64,000 bases of DNA from an uncultured Rhodospirillales bacterium (lineage in GTDB: Bacteria > Pseudomonadota > Alphaproteobacteria > Rhodospirillales > JABHCV01). The position numbers were made by a program, and so were the translations under genes. Location of the stretch: the NCBI GenBank assembly GCA_938092065.1, contig CALKND010000007.1:1-64000 (forward strand). The letters run 5' to 3'. A model generated the notes under the pieces. That model saw nothing but the letters and a program-made list of their open reading frames with translations. It searched no databases and was not told where the DNA came from. Positions 8,278 to 18,176 of the stretch are shown one piece after another. The first letter of the stretch is position 1; each line of letters starts with the position of its first letter.

Positions 8278-8455
8278 TTATTGTTTATGATCTTCTGGGT
8301 GCATTACAAAAACAGTCGCCTTATGAGTAATAGCTTTCACTACATCTACGTAGTTCAACCTTTTTATTAGATTATGCATTATCACCTGGCCGACACCAAG
8401 CACGTCGAGAACTCTGTTTGCTGTGTCTTTGTCAAGTATCTTTGGTTCAGGTTAT
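8278..8455 (-). pseudogene. Possible coding remnant or unannotated small ORF
   Basis: Open frame after a TAA: PEPKILDKDTANRVLDVLGVGQVIMHNLIKRLNYVDVVKAITHKATVFVMHPEDHKQ*; no clear ATG at its 5' end. Confidence 0.3.
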
Positions 8456-9439
8456 TGGAAATATTTTTGCACCGTTTGTTTCCAAAAGATCAAACAATAG
8501 TTCATGGCCACTGACAGCCTCCTTCAGAGTTGGCAGCTTTGAACTACGGCCACCCTTCACATGTTGCAGCCACAAGCGTGTCTGAACAGATGCATCAATA
8601 TTGAAAAAATTAGAAACCTGACGAGTTACGTAATCTTGTCCATATAGATAATTTGGATGGTTTACACCCTCCTTTCTACGATGGATCGACATACTACCAA
8701 GGGGATCAATAACCAGCTGTTGGTGTCCCTGAGTGATAACACAGACGACAGAAGATGAGCTTTCTGCACCAACCTGAAGATAAAGTGTGGAACCATTTCC
8801 AAATTCAAAAAGCCCGTAACCACCAAAGTCCTTAAACTGCTCTCCTCGGCCACTGCTAATAAGGAGTTGGTCCAGTTTTCCGCAAACAAATTGGCCAGAC
8901 TTTTCACCTGACAGATAAAGCGCCAAGTCAATCCAATGAATCCCCCCACAGCCTAGGCCTATTGCGCCAGCATTGACTGTCATTTGAGTAATGGAATTAG
9001 TATTGCAAAAGTCCTCAAAAATAGGTTGTTCTCTGAATACGTTGTTACAACGAATGTCAGAATTAGCCTGATTGGCGAGTGTCTGTATTTTGAGAACATT
9101 CTCTCGGGACTGTTCTATTGGCTTTTCAAGCAATATGTGGTCGATGTCTAACGCTATAACTTTTTCAAAACGTTTAACCCTTTTTTCTGCCGTTGCTGAT
9201 AGGATTGCAGCGTCAAATTTATTCCCAAGACCCGCTGCCATTTCAATTGAAGAAACAACATTAAGACTTCCTTTATATTCGCATTCATCAAGAACCTGAC
9301 GCACTTCCTTATCAATATTACGATGATGATAAACTATCGAAATTTCATCAGCTTCTTTAGCAACACCACGCAGGTGTCGCAAACCCATTCGGCCAGCCCC
9401 AATAAGCAAAACGTTAAACACCTGCATGCAAACTCCCAA
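8447..9439 (-). CDS. Gfo/Idh/MocA-family oxidoreductase
   Basis: NVLLIGAGRMGLRHLRGVAKE; HILLEKPIEQS; GAIGLGCGGIHWIDLALYL. Confidence 0.75.
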   Translation of the reverse strand: MGVCMQVFNVLLIGAGRMGLRHLRGVAKEADEISIVYHHRNIDKEVRQVLDECEYKGSLNVVSSIEMAAGLGNKFDAAILSATAEKRVKRFEKVIALDIDHILLEKPIEQSRENVLKIQTLANQANSDIRCNNVFREQPIFEDFCNTNSITQMTVNAGAIGLGCGGIHWIDLALYLSGEKSGQFVCGKLDQLLISSGRGEQFKDFGGYGLFEFGNGSTLYLQVGAESSSSVVCVITQGHQQLVIDPLGSMSIHRRKEGVNHPNYLYGQDYVTRQVSNFFNIDASVQTRLWLQHVKGGRSSKLPTLKEAVSGHELLFDLLETNGAKIFPIT

Positions 9440-9567
9440 GTATGATGCTGATCAAGCAAGTAATTACATGAATTGACGCTAAAAAATCTAAGTACTATCT
9501 CACAGTATTCAACGTACTAAGCATTTTTAATGGCCCTGAATATACAATAATTTTTTATATGCAACAT

Positions 9568-9680
9568 TCGAAAATAGGGCATCTTTATTAACTTTTTTTG
9601 AAGGTTTTTTTTAAGGGGTATATTTTCTCAACTGCCATCAAATAAATTAACTTTAGTATTGAAACCTTTTCAATAATAGA
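9568..9680. repeat. Degenerate direct-repeat copy of 1879-2050 with internal deletion
   Basis: gcatctttattaactttttttgaagg and ctcaactgccatcaaataaattaactttagtattga match gcatcttctattaactttttttgaagg and atcaactgccatctgataaattacttttggtattga at 1888-2038. Confidence 0.75.
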
Positions 9681-9740
9681 AAGGCAACTAAATTCACGTG
9701 TTCAACTTAACCGACTTCGTATTGAATAGGAGAAAAATAA

Positions 9741-9947
9741 ATGACTGGAGATGATGTTTTTGGTGCATTGTGGGTAATCAATATTGTTGCAGGAATATTA
9801 GGTGTGATGTTTGATACAAGCAAAGAAAACACTTTTCGAGAAAAAGTAGTTGTCTTTATTAAGTATTCAATTATTTGGCCATACACTTTTTTTCTAATAA
9901 TTTACAACTTGCTAAACAAATGGCTAAAAAAAGATATTGAGAAGTAG
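9741..9947 (+). CDS. Small membrane protein (68 aa)
   Basis: SD-like aggag upstream; hydrophobic segments. Confidence 0.45.
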   Translation: MTGDDVFGALWVINIVAGILGVMFDTSKENTFREKVVVFIKYSIIWPYTFFLIIYNLLNKWLKKDIEK

Positions 9948-9973
9948 CAATTAAGACAACCAAGGGAATTGTT

Positions 9974-10354
9974 ATGCGGTCACTACTTTATGGAATAATT
10001 TTAACCATGTCTTTTGCGTTTGAAGAAAACGCGCAAGCGGCCAATGAATTAAATGGGAAGGCAGTATTATGCATAAGTAATATTACTCAATTCGGTCCAT
10101 CTCATCCAGTTTGGGGCCTGACATTTGTTGGGGGTAAAGTGATAAGACATGAAGTGAATGGTTTTTCAATAACACGAAGGTTAGGATCCCCATATACACT
10201 CAGTGGAACCAAAACTGTGACGTGGAGTAGTGGGTATTTGGATCGAAGCACACTAAAGACTGAGAATGGAAATTGTTCGGTTTCTTCCTATGAGGAGATT
10301 ACTAAAAAACTAAATGAAATAATTGCAACTGCTAAAAAGAAAAATAAGATTTGA
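9974..10354 (+). CDS. Hypothetical secreted protein (126 aa)
   Basis: Signal peptide-like N-terminus ending AQAA. Confidence 0.45.
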   Translation: MRSLLYGIILTMSFAFEENAQAANELNGKAVLCISNITQFGPSHPVWGLTFVGGKVIRHEVNGFSITRRLGSPYTLSGTKTVTWSSGYLDRSTLKTENGNCSVSSYEEITKKLNEIIATAKKKNKI

Positions 10355-10558
10355 TAGTAAGGACCATTAAGTGATTATTGTGAAATTTCATACGACGAAT
10401 TTTATTACACATAAATTTAGATGGTGCGATGAAATTTAAAAACAATTAGTCAGGAATTGCTGACATGCAAGAAGTCGATACGGCGATCGAATGATTACTA
10501 CCCAATTTTTTCTGAGGGCGATATAAGTGCAGACATTTCATTCTTTACAGGCTCAATC

Positions 10559-11161
10559 ATGCTGTCTTCATTTGACCATAAAAGAAAAGGGAAACAATTG
10601 TTTATCGATTTTTTAAAACAGAGACGTTCCATCACAGCAAAAAAGATGGCGCCTGGTAAAGTTACTAAAAAACATCTTCAGAAAATTTTGGAAGCAGGCT
10701 TAAGGGTACCAGATCATGGAGCACTGAAGCCTTGGCGCTTGGTTGTAATTACTGGTGCAAAACGAAAATTAATTGATGAAGACGTCATTTTTTCTGAGTT
10801 CAAAAATAAGAATCCTGATGCTAGTGCCGAAATCCGATTAATTGAGAAATCTCGTCTACAAAGAGCAGATGTTGTCATAGCTGTTATTTCATCTCCAGTA
10901 GAGCACAAAAAAATCACAAATTGGGAGATGCAATTATCTGCAGGTGCCGTATGCACCACTTTGCTTTATGCGGCTCAATCATTAGACTATGCGGCTCAGT
11001 GGTTAACAGAATGGTACGCTTATAATGAGAAAATGCTTAAAACACTGGGTGGTGCGCCGGGAAAAGATCAAATTGCTGGATTTATATATATTGGTGAGAA
11101 AGTAACTATACCAATTGAACGCACACGGCCAGAATTGGAAACAATTGTTTCGTATCTTTAA
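10559..11161 (+). CDS. Nitroreductase family protein
   Basis: FLKQRRSITAKKMAPGKVTKKHLQKILEAGLRVPDHGALKPWRLVVI...; internal ATG preferred over ORF start 10457. Confidence 0.75.
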   Translation: MLSSFDHKRKGKQLFIDFLKQRRSITAKKMAPGKVTKKHLQKILEAGLRVPDHGALKPWRLVVITGAKRKLIDEDVIFSEFKNKNPDASAEIRLIEKSRLQRADVVIAVISSPVEHKKITNWEMQLSAGAVCTTLLYAAQSLDYAAQWLTEWYAYNEKMLKTLGGAPGKDQIAGFIYIGEKVTIPIERTRPELETIVSYL

Positions 11162-11261
11162 AATAGCATTCTTCTGTTTAAATAAACACTTATATCCGCT
11201 GTGTTACGCCACCTAGAACAACAGACTAATAAAATCGTGATAGAGATTAAAAAAAAGACTG

Positions 11262-13502
11262 TTGAAAACTCTTGTTAAGCTTGAGAAATTTGAAACTATT
11301 CCAGATGCTAAAATATTTAAATATCTATCAAATTTGTGGAGTTTTGGATTGACTGAGTATTTCGATCGGGCTGGATTAAAGGTGGCAAAGGCACTTGTTC
11401 AATTTATTGAACATCGAGCTTTGCTGGATACAGATGTCTCAGCTGAAGTCTTTTGGGCAGGAGTTGCGGGCTTGATTGGTGAACTAGGGCCCAAGAACCA
11501 CGCACTTCTTGACTTTCGAAAAGAATTACAAGCAAAAATTGATCAGTGGCACATAAGCCGACGCAAAGAGCCTCATGATCACGAAGCCTACAAACAATTT
11601 TTGATAGAGATCGGGTACCTTCAAGAGGAGGGTCCAGATTTTGAAATTGAAACTAAAAATGTTGACCCTGAAATTGCGGTAATTCCCGGACCCCAGCTTG
11701 TAGTCCCAGTAACTAATGCAAGGTATGCCTTAAATGCAGCTAACGCTAGATGGGGTAGTCTTTACGATTGCCTTTACGGTACTGATGCTATGGGTAGCCT
11801 ACCCCCAGATAGCGGTTATAATCGCGGACACGGTGCACGCGTCATTGCCCGCTCAAGAGTGTTTCTAGATACAGCTTTTCCAATTGTTGGACTAAGTCAT
11901 GCTGATGCACGTCGATATCATGTTCAAGATGGTCAACTATTGATTAATGATTACCCTCTCGAACAGCCCAAAAAATTTATTGGCTATCGTGGCAATCCAA
12001 AAGCCCCCGAAGCCGTTGTGCTTTGCAATAACGCTCTCCACGTAGAGTTGGTTTTTGATAGAGCCCATCCAATTGGTGCTAGAGATCAAGCCTTGTTAGC
12101 TGATGTTGTTATCGAAAGTGCAATTTCTGCAATCATTGATTGTGAGGACTCTGTCACATGTGTTGACGCAGAAGACAAAGTGCATGCATACGCAAACTGG
12201 CTTGGTTTAATGAAAGGTGATCTGGAAGAAACCTTCGATAAAAATGATTTGAGTATTACCCGCAGACTTAACCCTGACCGTATTTATACTGGTGCAGATG
12301 GAGCAGTAGTGAAGCTTAAAGGAAGAGCCCTTTTGTGGATTAGAAATGTTGGTCACTTAATGACAAATCCAGCTATTCTAGACCCAGATGGGAATGAAGT
12401 TCCAGAGGGCTTGTTGGATGCTGTTGTAACTACGTTAATTGGGATGCATGATCTAAAACGACAGGGTGGAAATTCGGTAAAGGGCTCAATCTATATCGTA
12501 AAACCAAAAATGCACGGACCCGATGAAGTTGCTTTTGCCAACGAAACTTTTAGTAAGATTGAGGAATTTCTTGGCCTTCCAGAATACACGGTAAAAATTG
12601 GTATTATGGATGAAGAACGTCGGACCAGTGTCAATTTGAAAGAGTGTATCCGTGCAGCGATAAAACGTGTTGCATTTATCAACACTGGCTTCCTTGATCG
12701 AACCGGAGATGAACTTCACACTAGTATGGAGGCTGGACCATTTAGCCGCAAAGATTTCATAAAGCGTAAAGGATGGATTACTGCGTATGAAGACCAAAAC
12801 GTAGACATTGGGCTTGAGTGCGGGTTTTATGGCAGAGCTCAGATCGGCAAAGGTATGTGGGCAATGCCTGATCTAATGGCCTTAATGATCGAGCAAAAGA
12901 TCGAGCATCCAAAAGCAGGAGCAAGTTGCGCTTGGGTTCCCTCTCCTACCGCTGCAACCTTACATGCACTCCACTATCACCTAGTTGACGTTTTTGCTAT
13001 ACAGAAAAACCTTATAAAGGTTGGTCGTCGTGCTTATGTAGATGCTCTCTTAGATCTTCCTTTAGCAGCTTATCGAAAGTGGACTAAAGATCAAATCATC
13101 CGTGAAGTAGAAAATAATGCACAAGGCATACTTGGCTATGTTGTGCGCTGGGTTGACCATGGCGTAGGCTGTTCAAAAGTGCCTGATATTAATGACGTCG
13201 GTCTAATGGAAGACCGCGCTACCTGTCGAATTAGCTCACAGCATTTGGCAAATTGGCTGCACCATAAAATTGTTAGCTCAGAAGATGTCATGGTTGCGAT
13301 GAAAAGAATGGCTGGTGTAGTTGATCAACAAAATGGATTCGACGAGTCTTACGTCCCTATGTCTCCCTCTTTTAATGGCTTAGCCTTTGTTGCAGCCTGC
13401 GACCTGGTGTTTAAGGGATGTCAGCAACCATCCGGTTATACCGAACCTTTGTTACATCAACGACGGCTCGAAAAAAAACACTTAGAGTCCAATGCTAATT
13501 GA
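11262..13502 (+). CDS. glcB: Malate synthase G (TTG start)
   Basis: [98 protein letters not shown]. Confidence 0.95.
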   Translation: MKTLVKLEKFETIPDAKIFKYLSNLWSFGLTEYFDRAGLKVAKALVQFIEHRALLDTDVSAEVFWAGVAGLIGELGPKNHALLDFRKELQAKIDQWHISRRKEPHDHEAYKQFLIEIGYLQEEGPDFEIETKNVDPEIAVIPGPQLVVPVTNARYALNAANARWGSLYDCLYGTDAMGSLPPDSGYNRGHGARVIARSRVFLDTAFPIVGLSHADARRYHVQDGQLLINDYPLEQPKKFIGYRGNPKAPEAVVLCNNALHVELVFDRAHPIGARDQALLADVVIESAISAIIDCEDSVTCVDAEDKVHAYANWLGLMKGDLEETFDKNDLSITRRLNPDRIYTGADGAVVKLKGRALLWIRNVGHLMTNPAILDPDGNEVPEGLLDAVVTTLIGMHDLKRQGGNSVKGSIYIVKPKMHGPDEVAFANETFSKIEEFLGLPEYTVKIGIMDEERRTSVNLKECIRAAIKRVAFINTGFLDRTGDELHTSMEAGPFSRKDFIKRKGWITAYEDQNVDIGLECGFYGRAQIGKGMWAMPDLMALMIEQKIEHPKAGASCAWVPSPTAATLHALHYHLVDVFAIQKNLIKVGRRAYVDALLDLPLAAYRKWTKDQIIREVENNAQGILGYVVRWVDHGVGCSKVPDINDVGLMEDRATCRISSQHLANWLHHKIVSSEDVMVAMKRMAGVVDQQNGFDESYVPMSPSFNGLAFVAACDLVFKGCQQPSGYTEPLLHQRRLEKKHLESNAN

Positions 13503-13661
13503 TTTACACGGCATCATTTCGATCGTCTTTTGCAGATCGTTATTTACATAGCGCTATGAAGGTTACCGGAGTGTTACAGAAAAAATTAAAACATTTGATT
13601 ATTTGATGTTTTACATCAAATTTCTGAATATTTTCTTCTACATAACGCCAAAATTTTTTAA

Positions 13662-13680
13662 TTCATCATTTTTTGATGAA
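13662..13680 (-). terminator. Possible stem-loop terminator for the minus-strand lipoprotein gene
   Basis: TTCATCA-ttttt-TGATGAA followed (minus direction) by A/T-rich tract. Confidence 0.35.
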
Positions 13681-13689
13681 AACTTCACT

Positions 13690-14064
13690 CTAATCAATAC
13701 ATTCATACAAAGCTTGTCCATCACGCACATTGTCAGGCCTATGGATGGCATATTTTCCATGCTTTTGACATTCTGCATCCGCCATTGTCTGTGCTTTGGA
13801 AGCATTAAAAGCACTGGCATTATCTATAACAACTGATCCTGAATTAGAAGTCACAACCATGGGCGCACATCCGCCAAAAAGGGTGCCAGCAATTGCAATA
13901 GCAATAATAAGTGCTTTTCTTATTCCTACCTCCCTTCCTTGATTGCTAATTGCAATACACTGTGTAGATTGTCGACAAGCTCGAACCTTGTCCATCGCGG
14001 TGTACCAGCTTATACTTTTAAGAGAAATTAAAAAATGTTCAGTAGATGTTGTGGTAGCAGACAC
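13690..14064 (-). CDS. Small putative lipoprotein (true start probably internal)
   Basis: KALIIAIAIAGTLFGGCAPM lipobox-like; conserved-looking C-terminal domain. Confidence 0.5.
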   Translation of the reverse strand: MSATTTSTEHFLISLKSISWYTAMDKVRACRQSTQCIAISNQGREVGIRKALIIAIAIAGTLFGGCAPMVVTSNSGSVVIDNASAFNASKAQTMADAECQKHGKYAIHRPDNVRDGQALYECID

Positions 14065-14156
14065 CCTTGCGAATTTTGATCGAAGTAACGCAAAACTATA
14101 CTTGAATGTCGTCAGCGGCTTAAAAGGTTTGATTTTGTTTGGGGAGCTAAAGATTA

Positions 14157-14372
14157 TTGAAAGAACTTTTACGATCTAATGACTTGATACATTTATCATG
14201 GATACGGTCTATCTTCAAAGAAGCTGGTATCCAAATCTTTATTATGGATGAACATATGAGCGTTTTAGAAGGAAGCGCCAACGCTATCCCACGCAGGGTT
14301 ATGGTTAGTGAACAAGACCATGCGCAAGCATTGCGGCTGATGAAAAGTGCAAAATCTGAGCTAAACCTCTAA
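14157..14372 (+). CDS. DUF2007 domain protein
   Basis: MKELLRSNDLIHLSWIRSIFKEAGIQIFIMDEHMSVLEGSANAIPRRVMVSEQDHAQAL. Confidence 0.7.
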   Translation: MKELLRSNDLIHLSWIRSIFKEAGIQIFIMDEHMSVLEGSANAIPRRVMVSEQDHAQALRLMKSAKSELNL

Positions 14373-14549
14373 AAGTCTCGGAGCTTTACAAAGAATTTTA
14401 TCCAGCTTTAGAGTTGGATTGTTTTTTAAGATCATCACACAAGGAACTTCTGTATCAGGTTTCGGATTACTTCTGTGTACTCCATCGATATCCAAATCCC
14501 AATTCCGATGCCTATAAATATCTTGATCAAGCTTTTTCTCCTCTAACCT

Positions 14550-15146
14550 TCAGAGTAAACTTTCGTGTGGTCTTCCAGTCAAAAACTCATCGAGTGAACT
14601 TGGTGTCTCACTATAATTATTAGTATTCCATCGTTTTGAGTTTGGTTGAATTTTTTGAATTAGGTCAAAGAGCAGTGAATCTGGCATCTCACCACATCCA
14701 TGGCATCCCTTTGGTTTCCCTTTTCTATAGACATTTTTAAGTTCTTCGCAATTGGAAAACTGATCTAAAGTAAGGTCATATCTCTCTTTGGAAAGATTAT
14801 CTCTCAGCCACCAGTGACCTTCGCAATCTAAGTCCTCACCTCTCATTGGTTCCAGAACTTCTGTGTCCATTAAATATAATAAGCTAAATGTAGCCAGGAC
14901 AGAATAACCCAATAAAAGTTGTTTCCAACGAAGATTATTATCTGGATATTTTTCTCTAATCTCTTTGGAAATGAGATCGTCAGTAAGATTTAATCTGATT
15001 AACTTTGAAACTTTATCTATCTGATCAGGTGTGTATGGATGCCTCTCAAATTCCAACACATCATACTGGTTATTCTCCTGACGAAAGATACGTTGTTTCC
15101 TATCAACGACAGTCATCCATTTACTATGTTGTAACTCACTCATCAC
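14550..15146 (-). CDS. Hypothetical protein (198 aa), possibly C-terminally interrupted by TGA
   Basis: Long ORF with CHGCG motif; frame stays open 62 codons past the TGA. Confidence 0.4.
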   Translation of the reverse strand: MMSELQHSKWMTVVDRKQRIFRQENNQYDVLEFERHPYTPDQIDKVSKLIRLNLTDDLISKEIREKYPDNNLRWKQLLLGYSVLATFSLLYLMDTEVLEPMRGEDLDCEGHWWLRDNLSKERYDLTLDQFSNCEELKNVYRKGKPKGCHGCGEMPDSLLFDLIQKIQPNSKRWNTNNYSETPSSLDEFLTGRPHESLL

Positions 15147-15328
15147 ACCCTACGAACTGTGTGATTGATGGTATTGGGGCGAATATCTAGTTGGTCGTAT
15201 CGCATTAAAAAAATATTACAACATTCAATAATTAATAACCAGTTTTGTGTTTGTATACGTGCTATTCTGATTACAAGTTTGATAAGTTAGTATCCTTTGA
15301 GAGTAATTCGAATTAGGGGGCGATAATT

Positions 15329-15400
15329 ATGAATACGAGCAAAGGGATTTCAATCAACGTTAACTTATCTGGAAGGAGACCACCACCACCACCTGTATAA
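15329..15400 (+). CDS. 23-aa peptide MNTSKGISINVNLSGRRPPPPPV
   Basis: Manual translation; ATG to TAA, G-rich stretch 10 nt upstream; ends in five consecutive prolines + V. Confidence 0.35.
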   Translation: MNTSKGISINVNLSGRRPPPPPV

Positions 15401-15606
15401 TTTTAAAGATAAGGTCAAAAGGAGCAGTTACACCGCTACTGTTTATAGTGCGGCACACAATTTCATTCACTTAGACAACGTATCTCCACTTAAAGCACAG
15501 CGTTTCTTATTAGTATTCAAGAGCCAGAAGCCAATGGTAAAACTATATAATCTGAAATTGCCATAGTCAGGCTTATTTTTGACTCAAACTCAACGACCTC
15601 TCGTTA

Positions 15607-16101
15607 CTACTGACGATATATTTTTTCATAAATATGTAGCGTGTCTTTATCTTGACAAACGAACTGAACCAAAATGTTCTATTCTTCTAGAACAGCAAGT
15701 GTCCTTGCAAAGTCAATCTTCGTAGCTTCATTGACAGGGTATTGATAAATTACTGTGCTAACTGTAGGAAACGAAACGCTATCTATCCCCCGTGTTTTTC
15801 CCATCAGATAGATGGACTGGTAGCAACGAGTAAGAGTTTCGAGCTCACCTTGAGCCCCATCCAAATATCTTGATCCAACTGCAATTATTACATGTGTGTG
15901 CGGTAAATCATAAGCCTTCGTGATCCGAGCCTCTCCAGTTGGGCAACCCCCGATCAAAAGGCACTCAATTTTTAACTCAGGACCAGCGACAAGATGAATA
16001 GCTCCGCATACCCCACTTCCGGCAATCAGTTGCTTATTGGCAGCATTAACGATTGCACCTGTCGTTTGTGAAGTTATATCCCCACGGACAATTTTTATCA
16101 C
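15607..16101 (-). pseudogene. Macro-domain (O-acetyl-ADP-ribose deacetylase-like) gene interrupted by in-frame TAG (15679-15681)
   Basis: MIKIVRGDITSQTTGAIVNAANKQLIAGSGVCGAIHLVAGPEL...GCPTGEARITKAYDLP; after TAG, same frame: NILVQFVCQDKDTLHIYEKIYRQ, resembling the macro-domain C-terminal strand/helix. Confidence 0.7.
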
Positions 16102-16293
16102 CTTTGTTGGTCAAAGAACGGTGTTTAAGTTTTTCATTTTTTACAGTAGCAGAATTTATGAGGGATAAAATTAGAAGGTATGTAAAAAAACTGACAGAAT
16201 TTTTTAAACTACAATTATTTCCTACTTAAGTTCTGCGAAACACTAAAAATATTTTCTATACTCCTTTGAACATTTTTTTATTAGTGTTGAGAG

Positions 16294-17103
16294 ATGAAAA
16301 CCCGACACAAGACCATCTTTATGAGGATTGTAAACTTCCTATCCAACAAACACCCCCTACGCGTGTTCTTTGGCGCTTCTGGACCCGTTACGACAGTTGC
16401 TCTTGTTTTTTTGGCCGCAAAACCATCATTTGCAGATATGCAGTACATTGATGGTTTTGAAATTGATCGCACTGAGGTCACAGTTGACAAATTTCGTAAG
16501 TTTGTGGCTGCAACAGGCTATATTACAGCTGCAGAAAAAAATGGCGGTGGTCTGGTCTATGACACTGGCTGGAAAAAAAGGGATGGTTGGGTCTGGTCAA
16601 GTCCATTCGGCATTGCTGGAAACCCAGACGAACCTGTTGTACATGTAACATTTGATGATGCGAATGCTTACTGTTCTTGGGCGGGGAAAAGGCTCCCAAA
16701 GGATAAAGAGTGGGCAAAAGCAGCCTTCACTGAATTTCGCACAAATCCACCGCTACCATTTGTAACGGGAGCTTCCTATCCTTATCCGACAGGTGATACT
16801 CCAAAAGGTGCGAACTGCCTTAAAGATTGTGGGCCAACATCAGCTATTGATTACAGTGCAAAGCTTAGCCGTGGCATCGGCCCCACACTTGCTGGTACAA
16901 CCAAGGCTGGAGTGAACGGTTTATTTGATATGGGCGCGAATGTATGGGAGTGGACAGAGAATGGTGGTCTTGATGAGAAACGCACCCGCGGTGGGTCCTG
17001 GTGGTATGGTTCATTCCGTATGAGAAAAGATGATATTGCCACTAAGCCCAAAGATATGGCTGTGGTTTACATCGGTTTCCGTTGTGTGAAGGACGCTAAA
17101 TGA
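16294..17103 (+). CDS. Exported SUMF1/FGE-fold protein (PvdO/NirV-like class), lacking FGE catalytic cysteines
   Basis: Signal peptide; FEIDRTEVTVDKFRKFVAATGYITAAEK; PVVHVTFDDANAYCSWAGKRLPKDKEWAKAA; GLFDMGANVWEWTENGG; RTRGGSWWYGSFRMR. Confidence 0.8.
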   Translation: MKTRHKTIFMRIVNFLSNKHPLRVFFGASGPVTTVALVFLAAKPSFADMQYIDGFEIDRTEVTVDKFRKFVAATGYITAAEKNGGGLVYDTGWKKRDGWVWSSPFGIAGNPDEPVVHVTFDDANAYCSWAGKRLPKDKEWAKAAFTEFRTNPPLPFVTGASYPYPTGDTPKGANCLKDCGPTSAIDYSAKLSRGIGPTLAGTTKAGVNGLFDMGANVWEWTENGGLDEKRTRGGSWWYGSFRMRKDDIATKPKDMAVVYIGFRCVKDAK

Positions 17104-17258
17104 CCGCTCCACTTATACGCAAGTCCTACAAACGTAACCTGATGCAGGAGCTTGGGTTCCAAAAGAAAGAGACTTTCAGCAGCATAGGGGAGGCTTATCA
17201 AGAGAGCGACCCTGGTTTTTTTATCCACGTGGTGAAAAAAAATCATCATGAGTCATAA
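17100..17258 (+). CDS. 52-aa protein MTAPLIRKSYKRNLMQELGFQKKETFSSIGEAYQESDPGFFIHVVKKNHHES
   Basis: ATGA overlap with FGE-like gene and overlap with the methyltransferase start at 17248. Confidence 0.5.
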   Translation: MTAPLIRKSYKRNLMQELGFQKKETFSSIGEAYQESDPGFFIHVVKKNHHES

Positions 17259-18090
17259 TACCCGCTCACAAGCCGTTGAGTTGGCTGAAGAATATTACGA
17301 CTCAACTGAAGCCGATGCTTTCTACTTAAATGTCTGGGGGGGCGAAGACATTCATATCGGGCTTTACAAGACACCAGACGAAAGTATCGCTAGAGCGAGT
17401 CGCCGCACAGTTGAAACCATGGCAGGTAAGTTAACGGCACTCAATGCTGAGAGTCATTTGATCGACCTTGGTAGTGGCTATGGCGGCGCAGCACGTTATT
17501 TGGCAAAAAACTTTGGTTGCTATGTCGACTGCTTGAACTTGAGCAAAACTCAAAACAAATTAAACCAGAAAAATAACCTCAGATCAGACCTCACACACTC
17601 GATTGATGTAAGTCACGGTAGTTTTGAGGATATTCCCGCGCCAGACGATTCTTATGATTTTGTTTGGTCGCAAGATGCTATACTTCATTCAGGTAATCGC
17701 CTTCGCGTACTTGATGAGATAACGCGTGTTTTGAAACCTGGAGGTGAAATCATATTTACAGACCCCATGCAGTCTGACGGCTGTCCAGATGGCGTATTAC
17801 AGCCAATTTTTGATCGAATACATCTCGCAACCCTTGGTTCATTCAGTTTTTACCGCTCAGAGCTCCTTAAACGTGATTTTGAAGAAGTTATGGTCTTGCC
17901 CATGCTTGATCAAATGCGCACGCATTACGTTCGAGTCGGTGAAGACCTCCAAAGCCGATATCACGAAATCGTCAATCTATCGGGCTACGAATACGTTGAT
18001 AAAATGCTGCGCGGTTTAGAGCAATGGGTGGATGCTGCAGACAAAAGCTATCTTGCATGGGGCATTCTTCATTTTCAAAAAAAGAAATAA
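17248..18090 (+). CDS. SAM-dependent methyltransferase, sarcosine/dimethylglycine N-methyltransferase-like
   Basis: AEEYYDSTEADAFYLNVWGGEDIHIGLYKTPDESIARASRRTVETMA; LIDLGSGYGGAARYLA. Confidence 0.7.
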   Translation: MSHNTRSQAVELAEEYYDSTEADAFYLNVWGGEDIHIGLYKTPDESIARASRRTVETMAGKLTALNAESHLIDLGSGYGGAARYLAKNFGCYVDCLNLSKTQNKLNQKNNLRSDLTHSIDVSHGSFEDIPAPDDSYDFVWSQDAILHSGNRLRVLDEITRVLKPGGEIIFTDPMQSDGCPDGVLQPIFDRIHLATLGSFSFYRSELLKRDFEEVMVLPMLDQMRTHYVRVGEDLQSRYHEIVNLSGYEYVDKMLRGLEQWVDAADKSYLAWGILHFQKKK

Positions 18091-18176
18091 TGCGGTGCAT
18101 CTATCCAAATAATTTCTTCAATTTCTTTGGATACCATAAATAAAAAAACTGCTTATTTATTATTAGTTTTATTATT

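Noticed and set aside
11262-13502. Malate synthase G without an adjacent isocitrate lyase as a novelty
   Set aside because: glcB commonly stands alone and may work with glyoxylate from other sources; not informative within a 64 kb window.
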